A stretch of 30,923 nt of DNA from a virus (IMGVR_UViG_3300010370_000150:1-30923), one strand, 5' to 3'; positions 8,222 to 15,858 are shown, numbered from the stretch's first letter. Numbers and translations: made by a program. Notes: generated by a model from the letters alone, not told the origin.

Positions 8222-9565
8222 TTATGACACTCTCTCCTCATTATTAATACCAAAGGTATCTCGAATTAGTTTCATAGAAGTATATGAACTTTCAACGCTA
8301 AAATGATGACATAACTCCTTAATCATATAAAAACCACTTTGCTCTTTATCAATTTCCTTTGCTTGAGATTGAGTAATCTTAGGAAAATTACACTCTATAA
8401 TATCACCTGCTCTCAAATTTGTATTTGAGGGTACTATAATATTTATGGATTGAGTGAACATCGTGTTATATTTCATCAGAGACTGAGATTGATATAATTT
8501 TGGATCAGAATTCAAATCAGTTGACACATCTTTATCCATCGTCCCAATATCTAAAACTGCAGTAATGATTCTTGATGGTATATCACCTAGAGTTTTATCT
8601 GACTCGTCAGATATTAGAGGAAGTTTGAATCTTCCACCTAAATTTTTTGTTTTATTTACATAATCTGACTGTTTAAATATACCATCTTCTGGTCTTGAGA
8701 ATGTAAAGTTTAGCGGATTAAAAAACATCCTATGACTTGAATATGTTCCTAGACGAAGTTTTTCAATCAAATTTTGATTTTTATCCGTATAGTAATTTAA
8801 AATTTTGAAATTATTATTAATCTTTTTTCCACTTTCATCATAAGAATCTTGAGATTCCGTGTATGTATAGACTGCTTTTGGTGATTGAATCATTAAATCA
8901 TTTAATGATCTAAATTGAAATCCATCCTTTGTTTGATAAAATAAAAATCCAGCGGAAGAATTATTTGATTTCTCTGAGACTGCTTTTGATGCCAACCAAA
9001 TCAAAACTGTAAAAGGTTTTCTCATATTTCCAATGAATCCATATTTATTAGATGATATGTCAATGGTACCAATTTTAGAAGTCTTTAAATTTTCTTTGAG
9101 TATTTTATCTACAGAATCACTGATTCTTAATGATGTAGGAAATTTTTTGGAAATTCTTTCAGTCTCATTTGTAATTGCCTCTCTTGAAACTAAATGTAAT
9201 GTGAAAGATTCTCTGTTAGTTTCTGATATTACATCAGTTATACTGGACACGTAAAAATAGTCTGAAGATTTTTTTGAGAAATCTAATCCAGGATTTGTTG
9301 ATGAATTTCCAGCAATTTTTAGTGAAATTCTTTCACCTCCTCTAAGAGGTAAACCATTATAAATGGATTGTTTATCTCCATCTGGATTATCTACTGGAGA
9401 AATTACATTTCCATTATTAACAATCTTAATTTTTGCAGTGATTGTAGGTGAAAAAATATCTTCATAATACTCAAATAGAATTGTAGCGCCTATAAGATCA
9501 ATCGTCCTAGAAAGATCATTAGATTCTATAATAATTTCTTCATATATAGACTTTTTAATTGACAT
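8222..9565 (-). CDS. Baseplate hub protein, gp27-like
   Basis: 447 aa, ATG at 9565 sharing one base with the upstream stop (TAATG), so translation is coupled. The N-terminal part (YEEIIIESNDLSRTIDLIGA, then the FSPTITAKIKIVNNG strand, GLPLRGGERISLKI, SFTLHLVSREAITNE) has the beta-rich layout of gp27-type hub proteins. This family forms the trimeric torus that joins the gp5 spike to the tail tube. A middle section (FTVLIWLASKAVSEK, then GFLFYQTKDGFQFRSLNDL) is also typical, and the C-terminal region (IVPSNTNLRAGDIIECNFP, then FYMIKELCHHF) is the late hub beta domain. Position directly before gp5 supports the call. Pairwise similarity to T4 gp27 itself is likely low; the assignment rests on pattern and context. 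Confidence 0.75.
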   Translation of the reverse strand: MSIKKSIYEEIIIESNDLSRTIDLIGATILFEYYEDIFSPTITAKIKIVNNGNVISPVDNPDGDKQSIYNGLPLRGGERISLKIAGNSSTNPGLDFSKKSSDYFYVSSITDVISETNRESFTLHLVSREAITNETERISKKFPTSLRISDSVDKILKENLKTSKIGTIDISSNKYGFIGNMRKPFTVLIWLASKAVSEKSNNSSAGFLFYQTKDGFQFRSLNDLMIQSPKAVYTYTESQDSYDESGKKINNNFKILNYYTDKNQNLIEKLRLGTYSSHRMFFNPLNFTFSRPEDGIFKQSDYVNKTKNLGGRFKLPLISDESDKTLGDIPSRIITAVLDIGTMDKDVSTDLNSDPKLYQSQSLMKYNTMFTQSINIIVPSNTNLRAGDIIECNFPKITQSQAKEIDKEQSGFYMIKELCHHFSVESSYTSMKLIRDTFGINNEERVS

Positions 9566-11499
9566 TATACGTACACTAAATCGAGAAGAAGTTTATTTTT
9601 GATGAAATTATTTAACACTTTAGATTCATGAATCATTGATGGTGATGACTGCACTTGAGATACTGGATAAGACAATTGTGGCGGTGGTGGTAGTGGAGGT
9701 GGAGTATCATCAATTACTACAATTTGAGGTCCTTTTCGTTCAGATCTAATTTCTTCAGATACTGGTGTTCTTGGTTGAGGTGTAATTTGTGCTTGCTGTT
9801 CAATTGCACCAGATGGCATTCTCCCAGATACCAATAAAGAAATATAATCTTTAATTACATCATCTGGTGCTTGAATGTGAACGTGAGTACCCTCAACTCC
9901 AGAAGGAACTGTTCTTCCACTATGACCTTGTAATCCCAAAATTGTACCAATGGATACTTTATCACCTTGACGAACTTTTAATGAATTGAAATGCCCAAGT
10001 TCGACTAATCCGCGTTGAGATTGAATTTCAACCCAATTTCCACCGTTTCCAGCATATCCTGCAAAATTTACTGTGCCATCAACTGGAGATGGTACAGGAA
10101 TATTTAAAAATTGTCCGCCTTTAAAAAGAGTAAAATCTACTTTCAATCTATTTCCACCATAAGTAGTTCTGGTTCCTTTAGAATGAGGTGGCAATTGCTT
10201 ATAATTTGTAATATTTCTACCATCGTTGGTGACCTTATATCCACTAATTCCTGTTGGTTGTCTTTGTGAATTTGATGTATTAACTTGATTTAAATATTTT
10301 TGATACTCAGATTTTAAATCTTGTATTTTTTTGGTTGGTTGATTATAATTATTACCTGGAAATGGTGCCCATTCTGGAGACAGAAGTTTAATAACTCTGT
10401 CACTCATACCTTCTCGCCTTAAAACCTCGGCAGTAACACCTCTACTCTCAGCAAGTTTAATTGCCATCTCATCCTGAAAACTTTGATCAAATTTTCGATT
10501 CATATTCATGCCCAATGATCTTGCTTTTAGTGTAATGTTAATAATTTGATATGCACCAACTGCCGCTGATTGCCCACCATCAAATCTTGATTGTGGATCG
10601 TTTAAGAATTTTGTTACTAATTCTTCAACTTCATTAGCAGTTAATTTTGTAATATCTCCATACTTTGCTTGACCATATCTGTCACCAAAAAACATACTAT
10701 ATCCAGTTGGTCCTGCAGTACCTTCAGCATATCGAATTGTTTTTAATAGTGCCTGTTGTTCTTTTGTTCCAATTCCAGATGTAGTAGGTCCACCAGAACT
10801 TGGAGTATATAAACTATCAGGTCTCACTTCATCTAATTCTGGTGCTCGTTCACCAGTTGTTAAAGATTGTGTTAAAGGAGTTGTAAATAATTTAAATGTA
10901 TCTGAGAGTTTATCCCCTAAATCTTGTATTGAATTGTTGAATTCTTCAAATGTTTTTGTAACATTACCTTCACCTGAAAAACTATTAAAATCTAAACGAA
11001 TTATTGCGTTCAATGAATTTTGTAGAGTTTCACCGAAAAGATTCATAGTATAGTTCATATTTCCAATCATGTTATACATGGAAGATCCAAAAGATTTAAT
11101 TCTAGATATAAATTCTTCACCCATGAACATCCAAGTTGGAAGATTTTCAATAATCCAACCTGCAGTTGTAAATCCCAGAAAACTAATTAAACGACTCAAA
11201 GGTCCACCTTGACCCTTATTTGCAAAGGATAATCCACTTCTAGTGTTTGTGGATACTTTTCTATATTCTGTTTTATCTTCTAATTCTTGTCTTCTTGACG
11301 CCTCTTCTCGTCTTGAAATCAATAAATTTGATCTCTCAGTTAAGATTCTTTTATTTTTTGTATTAGTTGAAATGATTTTTGAAATATTTTCAACTGAATC
11401 ATTTACACTTGAAACACTTCTTCTCGTTAATCCTAAAGATTTAGAGATATTATCAATACTATTTGACGATCTTCTAAAAGTGTCTGAGATTAGTGACAT
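9565..11499 (-). CDS. Tail-tip peptidoglycan hydrolase: transglycosylase (lambda R/GH104-like) plus M23-like domain
   Basis: 644 aa, in order: a charged helical N-terminus (1-95); a hydrophobic stretch near 100-125 with an AGWIIENLPTW motif; helices to about 200; a lysozyme-like domain (about 247-395) with catalytic-type Glu259 in TIRYAEGTAGPTGYS, a GAYQI segment and SPEWAPFPGNNYNQ, which parallel the EGT, GRYQ and LPGAGYGQ parts of lambda R; an M23 LytM-like domain (about 420-545) with Asp455 (LKVDF), His503 (LGHF) and His539-x-His541 (HVHIQ); and a proline-rich tail. The first zinc-ligand His of the usual H-x-G-x-D motif is replaced (RLKVD), so M23 activity is doubtful. The protein probably opens the cell wall during injection, standing in for the lysozyme missing from gp5. 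It is coupled to the gp27-like gene by a TAATG overlap. Confidence 0.82.
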   Translation of the reverse strand: MSLISDTFRRSSNSIDNISKSLGLTRRSVSSVNDSVENISKIISTNTKNKRILTERSNLLISRREEASRRQELEDKTEYRKVSTNTRSGLSFANKGQGGPLSRLISFLGFTTAGWIIENLPTWMFMGEEFISRIKSFGSSMYNMIGNMNYTMNLFGETLQNSLNAIIRLDFNSFSGEGNVTKTFEEFNNSIQDLGDKLSDTFKLFTTPLTQSLTTGERAPELDEVRPDSLYTPSSGGPTTSGIGTKEQQALLKTIRYAEGTAGPTGYSMFFGDRYGQAKYGDITKLTANEVEELVTKFLNDPQSRFDGGQSAAVGAYQIINITLKARSLGMNMNRKFDQSFQDEMAIKLAESRGVTAEVLRREGMSDRVIKLLSPEWAPFPGNNYNQPTKKIQDLKSEYQKYLNQVNTSNSQRQPTGISGYKVTNDGRNITNYKQLPPHSKGTRTTYGGNRLKVDFTLFKGGQFLNIPVPSPVDGTVNFAGYAGNGGNWVEIQSQRGLVELGHFNSLKVRQGDKVSIGTILGLQGHSGRTVPSGVEGTHVHIQAPDDVIKDYISLLVSGRMPSGAIEQQAQITPQPRTPVSEEIRSERKGPQIVVIDDTPPPLPPPPQLSYPVSQVQSSPSMIHESKVLNNFIKNKLLLDLVYV

Positions 11500-11500
11500 C

Positions 11501-13075
11501 TTAAATTACCACATTATAACTTAATTGGGAATATAGTACATAAAAATTATCTGGATTTGAAGAGTTTATCAAAGGAACATCTGTCAATGATCCAATTGAT
11601 GATGTTGAAGTTTCTTGTGGTTGAACTGAATTTGCAGTTTTAATTATTGTTAGTTCAGGTTTTGGTGGAGGTAATTGTCCAATTTTTTGTGTGTCTTGAG
11701 GTGGAACTGATATTTGTGCAAGAGGTGTAGTTGGTTTTTCGGGTTGAGATTGAGATTGAAGTTGACTAATACTAATTGAGTCAGTAACTCCCACACTCGA
11801 CATATTAGGTTGTTGAAGAGGAGTCGCAGTTTGATTATTGATTAAGTTTTGTGTATTACTAGGAGTTGTGGATGCAGTTGCAGGTGCTATAGAAGTTGCT
11901 GCAGGTGAAGGTAATTCTGAAGGAGTTCCAGTTGCAGGTGCTATAGAAGTTGCTGCAGGTGAAGGTAATTCTGAAGGAGTTCCAGAAGACTCACGTTTTA
12001 TCTTTTCTAATTCTTCTCGTTTTTTTCTTAATAGTTCTGGATCCGCCCCGGTTAGATTACTTCCTAGAAGTTCAGCAATTTGATCTAAACTAAAAACTGT
12101 ACCAGATGCAATTCGAATCCCTCTAAAAATTCCTCCACCTGGCACAAATGTCAATAAAGATAAGATCGTATCAATATTCTCACCATTTAAAAAGTTCATC
12201 GCTCCTGATGCACCAGTTATCATTTTACCAATAAGACTTAAAAATCCACCACCAGAACTAGGTGGACTTGGTGATCTTGGAGAATTTGTTGGAGCATTGG
12301 GTAAACCTGGTATTGCATTTCGAATACCACCTAAAAGATTACCAAATAATATTGATGCTGCAACTAATGGTTTTACAACGAGTAATCTTGTTAGTCCAGA
12401 TGCTATACCTTTAATCGTATTTGTGATAAGAGAAAATCCCTTACGAATTGCAAATAATCCACCAAAAGCAATTCCAATATTCTTAAGAATATTTAATTTA
12501 ACCTGATTGAATAAATTTGTATTATTATCTTCAGATGCCTGTATTCCTTTTACAACTTGATTTGTTAACCATCCACCAAACAAAAATCCAAGAGCAGTTC
12601 CAATTCCACCAAAAATATTTTGGACTTTTGGTACTAATTTTTGAACTGGTTCTAAAATAGAGTTTTGTATTTGTTGTTCTAATTTGTCTTCTTTTCCAAT
12701 TCTAATTTTTCTTTCAGTAAGTCTTCTTTGATTTTCTTGCTCAGATTCAATACGATTTCTTTCTTCTGCGCCATCTTGTTGTAAAAGTAATGCAATTGTA
12801 GAAAGACCAGTTCCCAGTTTATTGATTCCAAGTCTTAAATCTTGAATATTGGAATTGAATCCAAGTAATGCTTGCTCTTGACCCTGAATCGATCTTAAAT
12901 TCTGTAATTCCTCTTGGGATCTTTTATTTTCAATGGTTGCAAGTTCACTTTTAATTAAAGATGAATTGACAATGGATTTTTTTAATAAAACTTCTCTAAC
13001 TTCCTTAGATAAAACAGATCCCGTAATTGGATCAACTCCTGATCTTCCAACTTTTTCGGGATCTATTTCAGCCAT
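11501..13075 (-). CDS. Tape-measure-like tail protein with coiled coil and hydrophobic segments
   Basis: 524 aa, ATG at 13075 overlapping the small upstream ORF by 8 nt and ending 1 nt before the next gene. Residues 20-145 are charged and helical (QSEQ-type coiled coil, for example RIESEQENQRRLTERKIRI). From about 150 to 260 come hydrophobic helices (GTALGFLFGGWL, NIGIAFGGLFAI, VVKPLVAASILFGNLLGGI). A Pro/Ser/Thr-rich C-terminal part contains two identical 18-residue units (GTPSELPSPAATSIAPAT). A gene right after a tail assembly chaperone pair, with helical and membrane-active character, is where tape measures sit in many tailed phages; T4 gp29 is of similar length (about 590 aa). No sequence motif proves this, so it could also be another hub component. 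Confidence 0.65.
   Translation of the reverse strand: MAEIDPEKVGRSGVDPITGSVLSKEVREVLLKKSIVNSSLIKSELATIENKRSQEELQNLRSIQGQEQALLGFNSNIQDLRLGINKLGTGLSTIALLLQQDGAEERNRIESEQENQRRLTERKIRIGKEDKLEQQIQNSILEPVQKLVPKVQNIFGGIGTALGFLFGGWLTNQVVKGIQASEDNNTNLFNQVKLNILKNIGIAFGGLFAIRKGFSLITNTIKGIASGLTRLLVVKPLVAASILFGNLLGGIRNAIPGLPNAPTNSPRSPSPPSSGGGFLSLIGKMITGASGAMNFLNGENIDTILSLLTFVPGGGIFRGIRIASGTVFSLDQIAELLGSNLTGADPELLRKKREELEKIKRESSGTPSELPSPAATSIAPATGTPSELPSPAATSIAPATASTTPSNTQNLINNQTATPLQQPNMSSVGVTDSISISQLQSQSQPEKPTTPLAQISVPPQDTQKIGQLPPPKPELTIIKTANSVQPQETSTSSIGSLTDVPLINSSNPDNFYVLYSQLSYNVVI
11877..11984 (-). repeat. Perfect tandem duplication, 2 x 54 bp, in frame
   Basis: Positions 11877-11930 and 11931-11984 are identical over all 54 bases. 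The unit is divisible by three and encodes 18 residues (GTPSELPSPAATSIAPAT) twice in the tape-measure-like protein. Perfect identity points to a recent slippage or unequal exchange event, or to expansion tolerated in a flexible linker. Confidence 0.95.
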
Positions 13076-13238
13076 TGTTGTTTCTTAACTCTTCTTCTTC
13101 GATTCTTTGTTTAATCAACGCAATAATAATCTCTCTTTCCCATGGGATCAGGTTGCCAATATCCTCTAACGAATATTTATAATCATTTATTAAGGAAAAA
13201 TTTGTCTTATAGTATGATTCAAGATTTTCATGAATCAT
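13068..13238 (-). CDS. Short hub/tail chaperone ORF, 56 aa, possibly expressed as a gp26 frameshift fusion
   Basis: The ORF from ATG 13238 to TGA at 13068 encodes MIHENLESYYKTNFSLINDY, then KYSLEDIGNLIPWEREIIIA and a charged helix (LIKQRIEEEELRNNNG). It starts three bases after the gp26 stop and lies in the -1 frame relative to gp26. The frame is open upstream through that stop, back to a slippery heptamer at 13247-13253. A short helical protein with a 'PWER' motif between a chaperone gene and the tape-measure position resembles the T part of lambda-type G/GT tail assembly chaperones. It could also be made on its own from the ATG, though no strong ribosome binding site precedes it. I know no T4 gene name that clearly applies. 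Confidence 0.75.
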   Translation of the reverse strand: MIHENLESYYKTNFSLINDYKYSLEDIGNLIPWEREIIIALIKQRIEEEELRNNNG

Positions 13239-13240
13239 AC

Positions 13241-13960
13241 TCAACCGAAAAAACTTTGAAGTCCCTCTAGTTTAACTTCACTTTCAACCTTAGTCTTTGG
13301 ATTTTTTACATTAAAAGTATGTAAAAGTTTTGGCATTGTATTAAAGAATTTATCTATTTCTTTAAACTTTTGAGGACTTAGTTCTTCAATAAAGTCTTCA
13401 AGTTCTTTTCTTGTGCAATCTGATGCTGCCCAAGATTCTTTTTCACTATAAACTTGCTCAATACAGGAGATAATTAAATCAAATGTTTCATTTATACTTA
13501 GATCCCGATTTTGAATGAAATTTGCCTTAACGAAATCATTTACAGACGGATACTTCATTCTTAATGTAAGATTGTCATCTAACTTGATATCTCTGGAATG
13601 ATTCTCATCAATTTGAACTTGAATTTCATCAATATTAATATTGACCTTAACTTTGGTTTCTTCGTCGTCTGGGCAAGTACATAAAAATTCAATACTTTCC
13701 CCTACAGATTTTCCTCGAATATTTAAGAACAGATATTCTATATCAAACGTTGCTAATTGATCAATTTTGATTCCACGAGTTAAAATACAGTTATTGATTA
13801 CAGTTTTAACTGCATTTGCAATTTGTTCTGGATCCTCACTTTCTTGTGCAATGATGAGAATTTTCTCTTCTTTTACAAGAAATGGTCTATATTTAATTTC
13901 TTTTTTAAGTGAAGGAATAACTAAGGTATACTGTGGAGTTACAACTCTAGGTAATGGCAT
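13241..13960 (-). CDS. 26: Baseplate hub assembly protein gp26
   Basis: 239 aa, ATG at 13960. The N-terminus MPLPRVVTPQYTLVIPSLKK, followed by EIKYRPFLVKEEKILIIA, is the signature of gp26 of T4-like phages (the T4 baseplate protein family that acts in hub assembly). The body is mixed alpha/beta with a helical C-terminal half (ELEDFIEELSPQKFKEIDKF) and ends LEGLQSFFG. The last codons, CAA AGT TTT TTC GGT TGA, contain the slippery heptamer T TTT TTC, so some ribosomes may shift to -1 and continue into the 56-aa ORF. It is the second gene of the hub operon, 24 nt after the tail-tube-like gene, and possibly has its own AATAAATA late-type motif at 13986-13993. Confidence 0.9.
   Translation of the reverse strand: MPLPRVVTPQYTLVIPSLKKEIKYRPFLVKEEKILIIAQESEDPEQIANAVKTVINNCILTRGIKIDQLATFDIEYLFLNIRGKSVGESIEFLCTCPDDEETKVKVNINIDEIQVQIDENHSRDIKLDDNLTLRMKYPSVNDFVKANFIQNRDLSINETFDLIISCIEQVYSEKESWAASDCTRKELEDFIEELSPQKFKEIDKFFNTMPKLLHTFNVKNPKTKVESEVKLEGLQSFFG
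13247..13253 (-). promoter_or_regulatory. Candidate -1 ribosomal frameshift site T TTT TTC at the gp26 end
   Basis: In the gp26 frame the codons are AGT TTT TTC GGT TGA. The heptamer T TTT TTC fits the X XXY YYZ rule: both Phe codons re-pair as TTT after a -1 slip. The stop follows one codon later. In the -1 frame translation continues as FFRLSMIHENL into the 56-aa ORF. The sequence pattern is seen directly; frameshifting itself is inferred. Confidence 0.6.
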
Positions 13961-13984
13961 TTTTAAATCAAAATCAGTTATGAA

Positions 13985-14800
13985 TTATTTATTAGATGAT
14001 TTACCATATAAGTATTCATATAGGGGTTGACCACTCGGAACCATTTCAACTCCATTCGAAGGAATTGATCCAGGGGATCTAGGTATTAATAATTGTTGAG
14101 GTTGTCTAGGTTGTGTAGGTTGAGGTTGAGGTTGATTGAAATCTTTATTATTGTCTTCATTTCGAATAATATCAAGACTTAATGACTTTCCGATTACATA
14201 ACGATCAATCTTAAATGTCACAGACATTTTTAATACATCGGATTGAGCATATGAAACTGGAATTGATGCAATATTATACGGATAAAGTCCTATGAATGTA
14301 TATTCAATTTCTTTATTGTAATCACGATCAAATTTTACAATTTTTGTTTTATTTGATTTATAATATTTGGGATATTGCATTCTAATGAAATATCCATCAT
14401 CAACGTTACTATTAATCGGAGGATTATTACCTTCAATTGGATTAGAAGCACCACTTGAAATAAATTCCATCCAGTGTTCAAGGAACTTTAAACTTTTATA
14501 ATTTTTATCAACATAAAAATCAAAACTAATATCTTGAAATTGTCTTCTGTGTGCAAAAGTTTCTGTAATTCCAATATAATTACCAGACACATCAACAGTT
14601 GATAATTGAGTTGTAGGTAAGATGCCATTATAACATAAAAGTCCAGCATCTTCAGAAATGAATCTTGAAGTAATTCCTTTACTACCTAGATATGACACTA
14701 ATTCGGTTGGCAATCCACCAAATTTAACTTCATAGTGTGTGGTCTGAGCAAGATTTGTGAATAGAGGTTTAATATCTGATATTCTACGTGGTTTTGCCAC
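13985..14800 (-). CDS. Tail-tube-fold baseplate protein, probably gp54-like tube initiator
   Basis: 271 aa, ATG at 14800, first gene of the hub operon. Residues 20-200 have the layout of myovirus tail-tube proteins: HYEVKFGGLPTELVSYL, then ITSRFISEDAGLLCYNGILP, ETFAHRRQFQDISFDFYVD, and KSLKFLEHWMEFISSG, followed by strands ending near KMSVTFKID. The tail-tube fold is shared by gp19, gp48 and gp54; since gp48 is recognisable at 15877-16869 and this gene belongs to the hub operon, gp54 (tail tube initiator) is the best guess. The C-terminal 60 residues are Pro/Gln-rich (QPQPQPTQPRQPQQ) and probably disordered. A CTAAATA motif lies 33 nt upstream. Confidence 0.7.
   Translation of the reverse strand: MAKPRRISDIKPLFTNLAQTTHYEVKFGGLPTELVSYLGSKGITSRFISEDAGLLCYNGILPTTQLSTVDVSGNYIGITETFAHRRQFQDISFDFYVDKNYKSLKFLEHWMEFISSGASNPIEGNNPPINSNVDDGYFIRMQYPKYYKSNKTKIVKFDRDYNKEIEYTFIGLYPYNIASIPVSYAQSDVLKMSVTFKIDRYVIGKSLSLDIIRNEDNNKDFNQPQPQPTQPRQPQQLLIPRSPGSIPSNGVEMVPSGQPLYEYLYGKSSNK
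13986..13993 (-). promoter_or_regulatory. Weak late-promoter-like motif AATAAATA before gp26
   Basis: On the minus strand AATAAATA overlaps the stop region of the tail-tube-like gene, about 25 nt before the gp26 ATG. It differs by one base from the T4 late consensus TATAAATA. In such AT-rich DNA a chance match is quite possible. Confidence 0.3.
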
Positions 14801-14801
14801 T

Positions 14802-14808
14802 CTAAATA
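14802..14808 (+). promoter_or_regulatory. Late-promoter-like CTAAATA driving gp4 (plus strand)
   Basis: CTAAATACC begins at 14802, two bases beyond the start codon of the opposite gene and 34 nt before the gp4 ATG at 14843. It forms a near-symmetric pair with the minus-strand copy at 14834-14840. Both resemble T4 late motifs; function is inferred from position and repetition. Confidence 0.55.
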
Positions 14809-14833
14809 CCTATTATGAGTTTATTAGTTTAAG

Positions 14834-14840
14834 TATTTAG
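14834..14840 (-). promoter_or_regulatory. Late-promoter-like CTAAATA driving the hub operon (minus strand)
   Basis: CTAAATAC on the minus strand starts at 14840, two bases from the gp4 start codon, and lies 33 nt before the ATG at 14800. It would launch the operon from the tail-tube-like gene to the needle gene. It pairs with the plus-strand motif at 14802-14808 in the 42-bp divergent intergenic region. Confidence 0.55.
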
Positions 14841-14842
14841 TC

Positions 14843-15283
14843 ATGTCATACAAAGGTAAATACAAACCAAAGAACCCACAAAAATATAAAGGAGATCCTG
14901 TTAATGTGATATACAGATCTTTATGGGAAAGAAAATATATGGTGTATTGTGATACAAGTGATGAAATTTTAGAATGGTCTTCTGAGGAAAAATCAATTCC
15001 CTATCGCTCACCAATGGATGGTAAAGTACATAGATATTATCCAGATTTTCTTATAAAGAAAAAAGAATCTGATGGTACAATTAAAAAATATATGATTGAA
15101 ATTAAACCTAAAAAGCAAACCGTACTTCCACCAAAACCTAAAAGACAAACTCAAAAATATTTGAATGAGGTTTACATGTATGCTAAAAATCAATCAAAAT
15201 GGGATGCAGCAAGAGAGTGGTGTGCGGATCATGGTTACGAATTTCAAATTCTCACGGAAAAAGAATTAAATATAAAATACTAA
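14843..15283 (+). CDS. 4: Head completion protein gp4 (PD-(D/E)XK nuclease-like fold)
   Basis: 146 aa, ATG at 14843. MSYKGKYKPKNPQKYKGDP, followed by NVIYRSLWERKYMVYCD, then HRYYPDFLIKKKESDG and KKYMIEIKPKKQT, match the T4 gp4 (gp50) head completion family of marine T4-like phages, which joins heads to tails. The sequence carries an intact nuclease-like set: Glu30 (LWER), Asp68 (YYPDF) and Glu86-x-Lys88 (EIK), the pattern of TnsA/PD-(D/E)XK folds. That suggests this protein may cut or bind packaged DNA ends, though for the family the main known role is structural. It is the first gene of the plus-strand island, followed after 1 nt by the next gene. Confidence 0.88.
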   Translation: MSYKGKYKPKNPQKYKGDPVNVIYRSLWERKYMVYCDTSDEILEWSSEEKSIPYRSPMDGKVHRYYPDFLIKKKESDGTIKKYMIEIKPKKQTVLPPKPKRQTQKYLNEVYMYAKNQSKWDAAREWCADHGYEFQILTEKELNIKY

Positions 15284-15284
15284 A

Positions 15285-15857
15285 ATGAAACTTACTGGTT
15301 ACGAGAAAAAATTATCTGAATATACTAAGGAAGAATTAGTACAAATTGCTGTAGATTATTCAATCTATTACACAACGGCAACTGGTCAAGGAAGACTTAG
15401 TGGATATGAAAGACTAACAAAAAGTCAATTAATTAGTCTAATCTCAAATGATCGTGATTACAAAAGAAAAAATCCAAAAAATCCAGTAAATTGGACAACC
15501 ACAAATAGATTCATTAAGTTTAAAGAATCTCTTTTTGGTACAGAAACACCTGAAGAACTTATGGATGAAATTATGAATCTCGCAAAAGATACTGAAAGAT
15601 CATTCCCAGTTCCAGGTAAGTATTATACGTACATTTATTATGCAGTGACTCCAGGAATCATATACGATCGTCATCCATTGGTTAAAATTAAAAATATATT
15701 GCCAAGAGGATTCTCTGCTTTCAATTTTCACTGGACTAAATATCGTCAATATAATACCAAAGATGGAGATAGATTATTAAGTGGTTTGTTTGAATTAAAC
15801 TCTAAAGAAGTTCAAACTCTAAGATCTGTACCTTATGCTAGAAAAGTTAGAATCTAA
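15285..15857 (+). CDS. Conserved hypothetical protein with SAP-like N-terminus, 190 aa
   Basis: ATG at 15285, one base after the gp4 stop. The first 60 residues (EKKLSEYTKEELVQIAVDYS, then GYERLTKSQLISLIS) look like a small helix-extended loop-helix (SAP-like) nucleic acid binding segment. The C-terminal half has the pattern PGKYYTYIYYAVTPGIIYD, RHPLVKIKNI and GFSAFNFHWTKYRQY, which I recall from T4-like phage proteins but cannot name. Its position between gp4 (head completion) and gp48 (tail tube cap) suggests a late structural or packaging role, perhaps at the DNA end or neck. That is inference only. Confidence 0.75.
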   Translation: MKLTGYEKKLSEYTKEELVQIAVDYSIYYTTATGQGRLSGYERLTKSQLISLISNDRDYKRKNPKNPVNWTTTNRFIKFKESLFGTETPEELMDEIMNLAKDTERSFPVPGKYYTYIYYAVTPGIIYDRHPLVKIKNILPRGFSAFNFHWTKYRQYNTKDGDRLLSGLFELNSKEVQTLRSVPYARKVRI

Positions 15858-15858
15858 C

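Noticed and set aside
11877-11984. CRISPR array or other spacer-repeat array
   Set aside because: Only two directly abutting copies within a coding frame and no spacers; no CRISPR-like array was seen anywhere in the window.
11838-12083. Plus-strand ORF with an internal Val/Ala/Gly repeat
   Set aside because: The repeat is the reverse reading of the 54-bp duplication in the tape-measure-like gene.
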